Shown here: positions 61,740 through 64,000 of the stretch, one piece after another
Layout: each line of letters opens with the position of its first letter
How positions within the stretch are numbered: position 1 is the stretch's first letter
NCBI GenBank assembly: GCA_035505955.1
Contig: DATJQH010000137.1
Coordinates: forward strand, 12,051-76,050
Source of the DNA: Fen-999 sp035505955
Lineage (GTDB): Bacteria; Pseudomonadota; Gammaproteobacteria; Burkholderiales; Rhodocyclaceae
Reading direction: 5' to 3'
Length of the DNA: 64,000 nt
The notes under the pieces: model-generated
Database searches by the model: none
Told to the model about the DNA's origin: nothing
What the model saw: only the letters and a program-made list of their open reading frames with translations
Made by a program: the position numbers and the translations under genes

Positions 61740-63430
61740 CGCAAATCGTCGTCCGTCCGGTGCCGACCCGCGCCGCGCTGATGCTCGAGCAGGCCGGCGT
61801 GCATCCGCTGCTGTCGCGGCTCTTTGCGGCGCGCGGGATCAAGGACAAGTCGGAACTGGAGATCGGCCTCGACAAGCTGCTGTTGCCCGACGACCTCAAA
61901 GGCGCGGCCGAAGCGGCCACGCTGCTCGCCGATTCCATCGCCGCGAAGCGCCGCATCCTGATCGTCGCCGATTACGACTGCGACGGCGCCACGGCCTGCG
62001 CGGTCGGCCTGCGCGCAATGCGGGCAATGGGTGCGACGGTCGACTACCTGGTGCCCAATCGCTTCGACACCGGCTATGGCCTGTCGCCCGAAGTCGTGCG
62101 CATCGCCGCCGAGCGCAAGCCGGACCTCATCGTCACCGTCGACAACGGCATCGCCAGCGTCGAGGGCGTCGCCGAGGCCAAGCGCCTGGGTATCGCCACG
62201 CTGATCACCGACCACCACCTGCCCGGCCCCGAACTGCCCGATGCCGACGTCATCGTCAACCCGAACCAGGCGGGCTGCACGTTCCCGAGCAAGGCGATGG
62301 CGGGCGTCGGCGTGATGTTCTACGTGATGCTGGCACTGCGGGCCGAGCTGAGAAGGCGCGGCGCGATTGCCGACGGCGCCGGACCCAACCTCGCCGACCT
62401 GCTCGACCTCGTCGCGCTCGGCACCATCGCCGACGTCGTGCCGCTCGACCGCAACAATCGCGTGCTGGTCACGCAGGGACTGCAGCGCATCCGCGCCGGA
62501 CGCATGCAGGCCGGCGTGCGTGCCCTGCTGGCCGTCGCCGGCCGCGACTACGCGCGCGCCGGCACCTTCGACCTCGGCTTCGCGCTCGGCCCGCGCGTCA
62601 ATGCCGCCGGTCGCCTGGCCGACATGTCGCTGGGCATAGAAGCCCTGATCACGGATGACCAGGCGCGCGCCTTCAACATTGTGCAGCAGCTCGACGCCAT
62701 GAACCGCGAGCGGCGCGTGATCGAAGCCGACATGCGCGAGGCGGCCGACGTCCTGCTCGACAACGTCGATGCCGGCAGTCGCGCCAGCATCGTGCTCTTC
62801 GACCCGGACTGGCACCAGGGCGTGATCGGCATTTTGGCGGGTCGCGTCAAGGATCAGCTGCATCGCCCCACGTTCGCCTTCGCGCGCGGCGGCGACGGCG
62901 TCATCAAGGGCTCCGGACGCTCCATCCCCGGCCTGCATCTGCGCGACGCGCTCGACCTGGTCGCCAAACGCCGGCCGAAACTGCTCAAGCGCTTCGGCGG
63001 CCATGCCGCGGCAGCCGGGCTCACGCTCATGGAATGCGACCTCGCCGAGTTCGAGGCCGAGTTCGAGGCCGTGGCCGGCGCGCTGATCGCGCCCGAGCAG
63101 CTGCAGCGCACGCTGGTCACGGACGGCCCGCTCGAAGCGGGTTATCGCGGCCTCGACACGGCGCGCCTGCTCGCCACGGAAATCTGGGGCCAAGGCTTCC
63201 CCGCGCCGCTGTTCGCCGATGTCTTCGATGTCGAGAACCAGAAGCTGCTCAAGGACAAGCATCTCAAGCTGGCACTGCGCCAGGGCGGCGCCTCATTCTC
63301 CGCCATCCGCTTCAATTCGACCGAGCCGGCGCCGGCGAAGATCGAGGCCGCCTACCGGCTCGACATCAACGACTGGAACGGCCTCTTGAGCGTGCAACTG
63401 CTGATCGAGGACTTCCGCGCGCCTGTATAA
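61736..63430 (+). CDS. recJ: Single-stranded-DNA-specific exonuclease RecJ
   Basis: 5'-3' ssDNA exonuclease for recombination and mismatch repair. 564 residues. ATG 61736 overlaps the previous stop. DHH phosphoesterase motifs occur in order: VADYDCDGATA, IVTVDNGIAS, LITDHHLPG, then DLVALGTIADVVPL and the DHHA1 part with HQGVIGILAGRVKDQ and LLKRFGGHAAAAGLTL. Complete. Confidence 0.97.
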   Translation: MTQIVVRPVPTRAALMLEQAGVHPLLSRLFAARGIKDKSELEIGLDKLLLPDDLKGAAEAATLLADSIAAKRRILIVADYDCDGATACAVGLRAMRAMGATVDYLVPNRFDTGYGLSPEVVRIAAERKPDLIVTVDNGIASVEGVAEAKRLGIATLITDHHLPGPELPDADVIVNPNQAGCTFPSKAMAGVGVMFYVMLALRAELRRRGAIADGAGPNLADLLDLVALGTIADVVPLDRNNRVLVTQGLQRIRAGRMQAGVRALLAVAGRDYARAGTFDLGFALGPRVNAAGRLADMSLGIEALITDDQARAFNIVQQLDAMNRERRVIEADMREAADVLLDNVDAGSRASIVLFDPDWHQGVIGILAGRVKDQLHRPTFAFARGGDGVIKGSGRSIPGLHLRDALDLVAKRRPKLLKRFGGHAAAAGLTLMECDLAEFEAEFEAVAGALIAPEQLQRTLVTDGPLEAGYRGLDTARLLATEIWGQGFPAPLFADVFDVENQKLLKDKHLKLALRQGGASFSAIRFNSTEPAPAKIEAAYRLDINDWNGLLSVQLLIEDFRAPV

Positions 63431-63431
63431 T
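63402..63431 (+). promoter_or_regulatory. Candidate promoter of prfB
   Basis: A perfect TATAAT (63426-63431) overlaps the recJ stop. The best -35 at 18-base spacing is TGATCG (63402-63407), a weak match. The prfB ATG is 27 bases downstream. Confidence 0.4.
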
Positions 63432-63457
63432 CCATGGCAAATTCACGGGAATAAGCC

Positions 63458-64000
63458 ATGGAAGCCGAACGCATCAACAGCCTCGCCAATCACCTCGCGG
63501 ACCTGGGCCATCGCGAGACCGAACTGCGGAGGTATCTTTGACTTCGACGCCAAGGCGCTGAAGCTCGAAGAACTCAACCGGGAACTCGAAGACCCCGCGG
63601 TCTGGAACGACGCCGAACGCGGCCAGGCGCTGGGCAAGGAGAAGAAGTCGCTCGAAGGCGTGGTCGTCACGCTGCGCGACATCGCCCAGGAACTCGCCGA
63701 CACCCACGAGCTGTTCGAAATGGCGCGTGCCGAGGACGACGACGACACGATGGTTGCCGTCGAGAGCGACCTCGGCGGCATCGAGCGGCGCGTCGCCGAC
63801 CTCGAGTTCCGGCGCATGTTCAACCATCCGCTCGACCCGAACGCCTGCTTCATGGAAATCCAGTCCGGCGCCGGCGGCACCGAGGCGCAGGACTGGGCGT
63901 CGATGCTGCTGCGCATGTACCTCAAGTACTGCGAGCGCAAGGGCTTCGGCGTCGAAGTGCTGGAAGAGTCCGACGGCGAAGTGGCCGGCATCAAGGGGGC
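63458..64000 (+). CDS. prfB: Peptide chain release factor 2 (programmed +1 frameshift; cut by window end)
   Basis: Recognises UGA and UAA. ATG 63458 opens 27 codons that end at an in-frame TGA (63539-63541). The reading continues in the +1 frame from GAC 63540 with DFDAKALKLEELNRELEDP, the normal RF2 sequence, through IQSGAGGTEAQDWASMLLRM to the window edge. The peptidyl-release GGQ motif is beyond the end. The coding path is therefore 63458-63538 joined to 63540-64000, with the frameshift site listed separately. Confidence 0.95.
63528..63542 (+). other. RF2 programmed frameshift site
   Basis: Internal Shine-Dalgarno-like GGAGG (63528-63532), then TAT CTT TGA C (63533-63542). The ribosome slips +1 on CTT when RF2 is scarce, so RF2 controls its own synthesis. 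Spacing of three bases from GGAGG to CTT matches the classic site. Confidence 0.94.

Overview
This is a GC-rich chromosomal window from a betaproteobacterium, probably Rhodocyclales or a close relative. The evidence is conserved gene order: nadK/hrcA/hemH, surE-pcm-nlpD-rpoS, thrS-infC-rpmI-rplT-pheST-ihfA-merR, and aat next to bpt. It is almost fully coding. No stretch of more than 300 bases lacks a gene, and I see no insertion sequence, prophage, integrase or CRISPR array. The assignment to a lineage is inference from gene content, not from a search.

Layout. 1-2.7 kb: nadK (cut by the window start), divergent hrcA, and hemH. 2.7-12.3 kb: a sensory cluster with a single-domain response regulator, a REC-GGDEF-EAL protein, two tandem paralogous TonB-dependent receptors, an ABC-type substrate-binding protein and a membrane histidine kinase. 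12.3-16.8 kb: a tightly overlapping biotin operon bioA-bioF-bioH-bioC-bioD (bioB is not here). 16.8-19.6 kb: an EF-hand-like Ca-binding protein behind a perfect sigma28-type promoter, then a chemoreceptor with a periplasmic haem c motif. 19.7-23.5 kb: grpE-dnaK-dnaJ, with excellent sigma32 promoters before grpE and before dnaK. 23.7-29.6 kb: a small coiled-coil protein, cysS, a TPR protein and an L,D-transpeptidase that share a C-terminal domain, two cyclophilins and lpxH. 29.6-32.9 kb (minus): surE-pcm-nlpD-rpoS. 33.0-42.6 kb: a PsrA-like TetR regulator with a good PsrA-type operator, then fadE, a thiolase, a FadJ-type multifunctional enzyme, a FadL-type porin and fadD, which is a complete fatty-acid uptake and beta-oxidation block. 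42.6-43.2 kb: two small low-complexity paralogues. 43.4-51 kb (minus): tRNA-Val, thrS, infC (rare ATC start), rpmI, rplT, pheS, pheT, ihfA, a MerR-type gene and tRNA-Pro. 51-55 kb (minus): acuI, a response regulator with a degenerate GGDEF domain, and prpE. 55-58 kb: an NlpC/P60 hydrolase, a type IV pilin-like protein, aat, bpt and a small protein. 58-60.7 kb (minus): an orphan ParA and LolD/LolC-E. 60.7-64 kb: an RpfE-like protein, recJ and the start of prfB with its programmed +1 frameshift.

The most unusual signal cuts across all of this. A 23-bp non-palindromic motif (left part ARAGTCAGYC, right part GGYACGCC, five variable bases between) occurs 13 times between 14.4 and 61.6 kb, in both orientations. 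It lies inside genes in several reading frames as well as in gaps. It is conserved as DNA rather than as protein and resembles the behaviour of DNA uptake sequences, but I do not recognise it.
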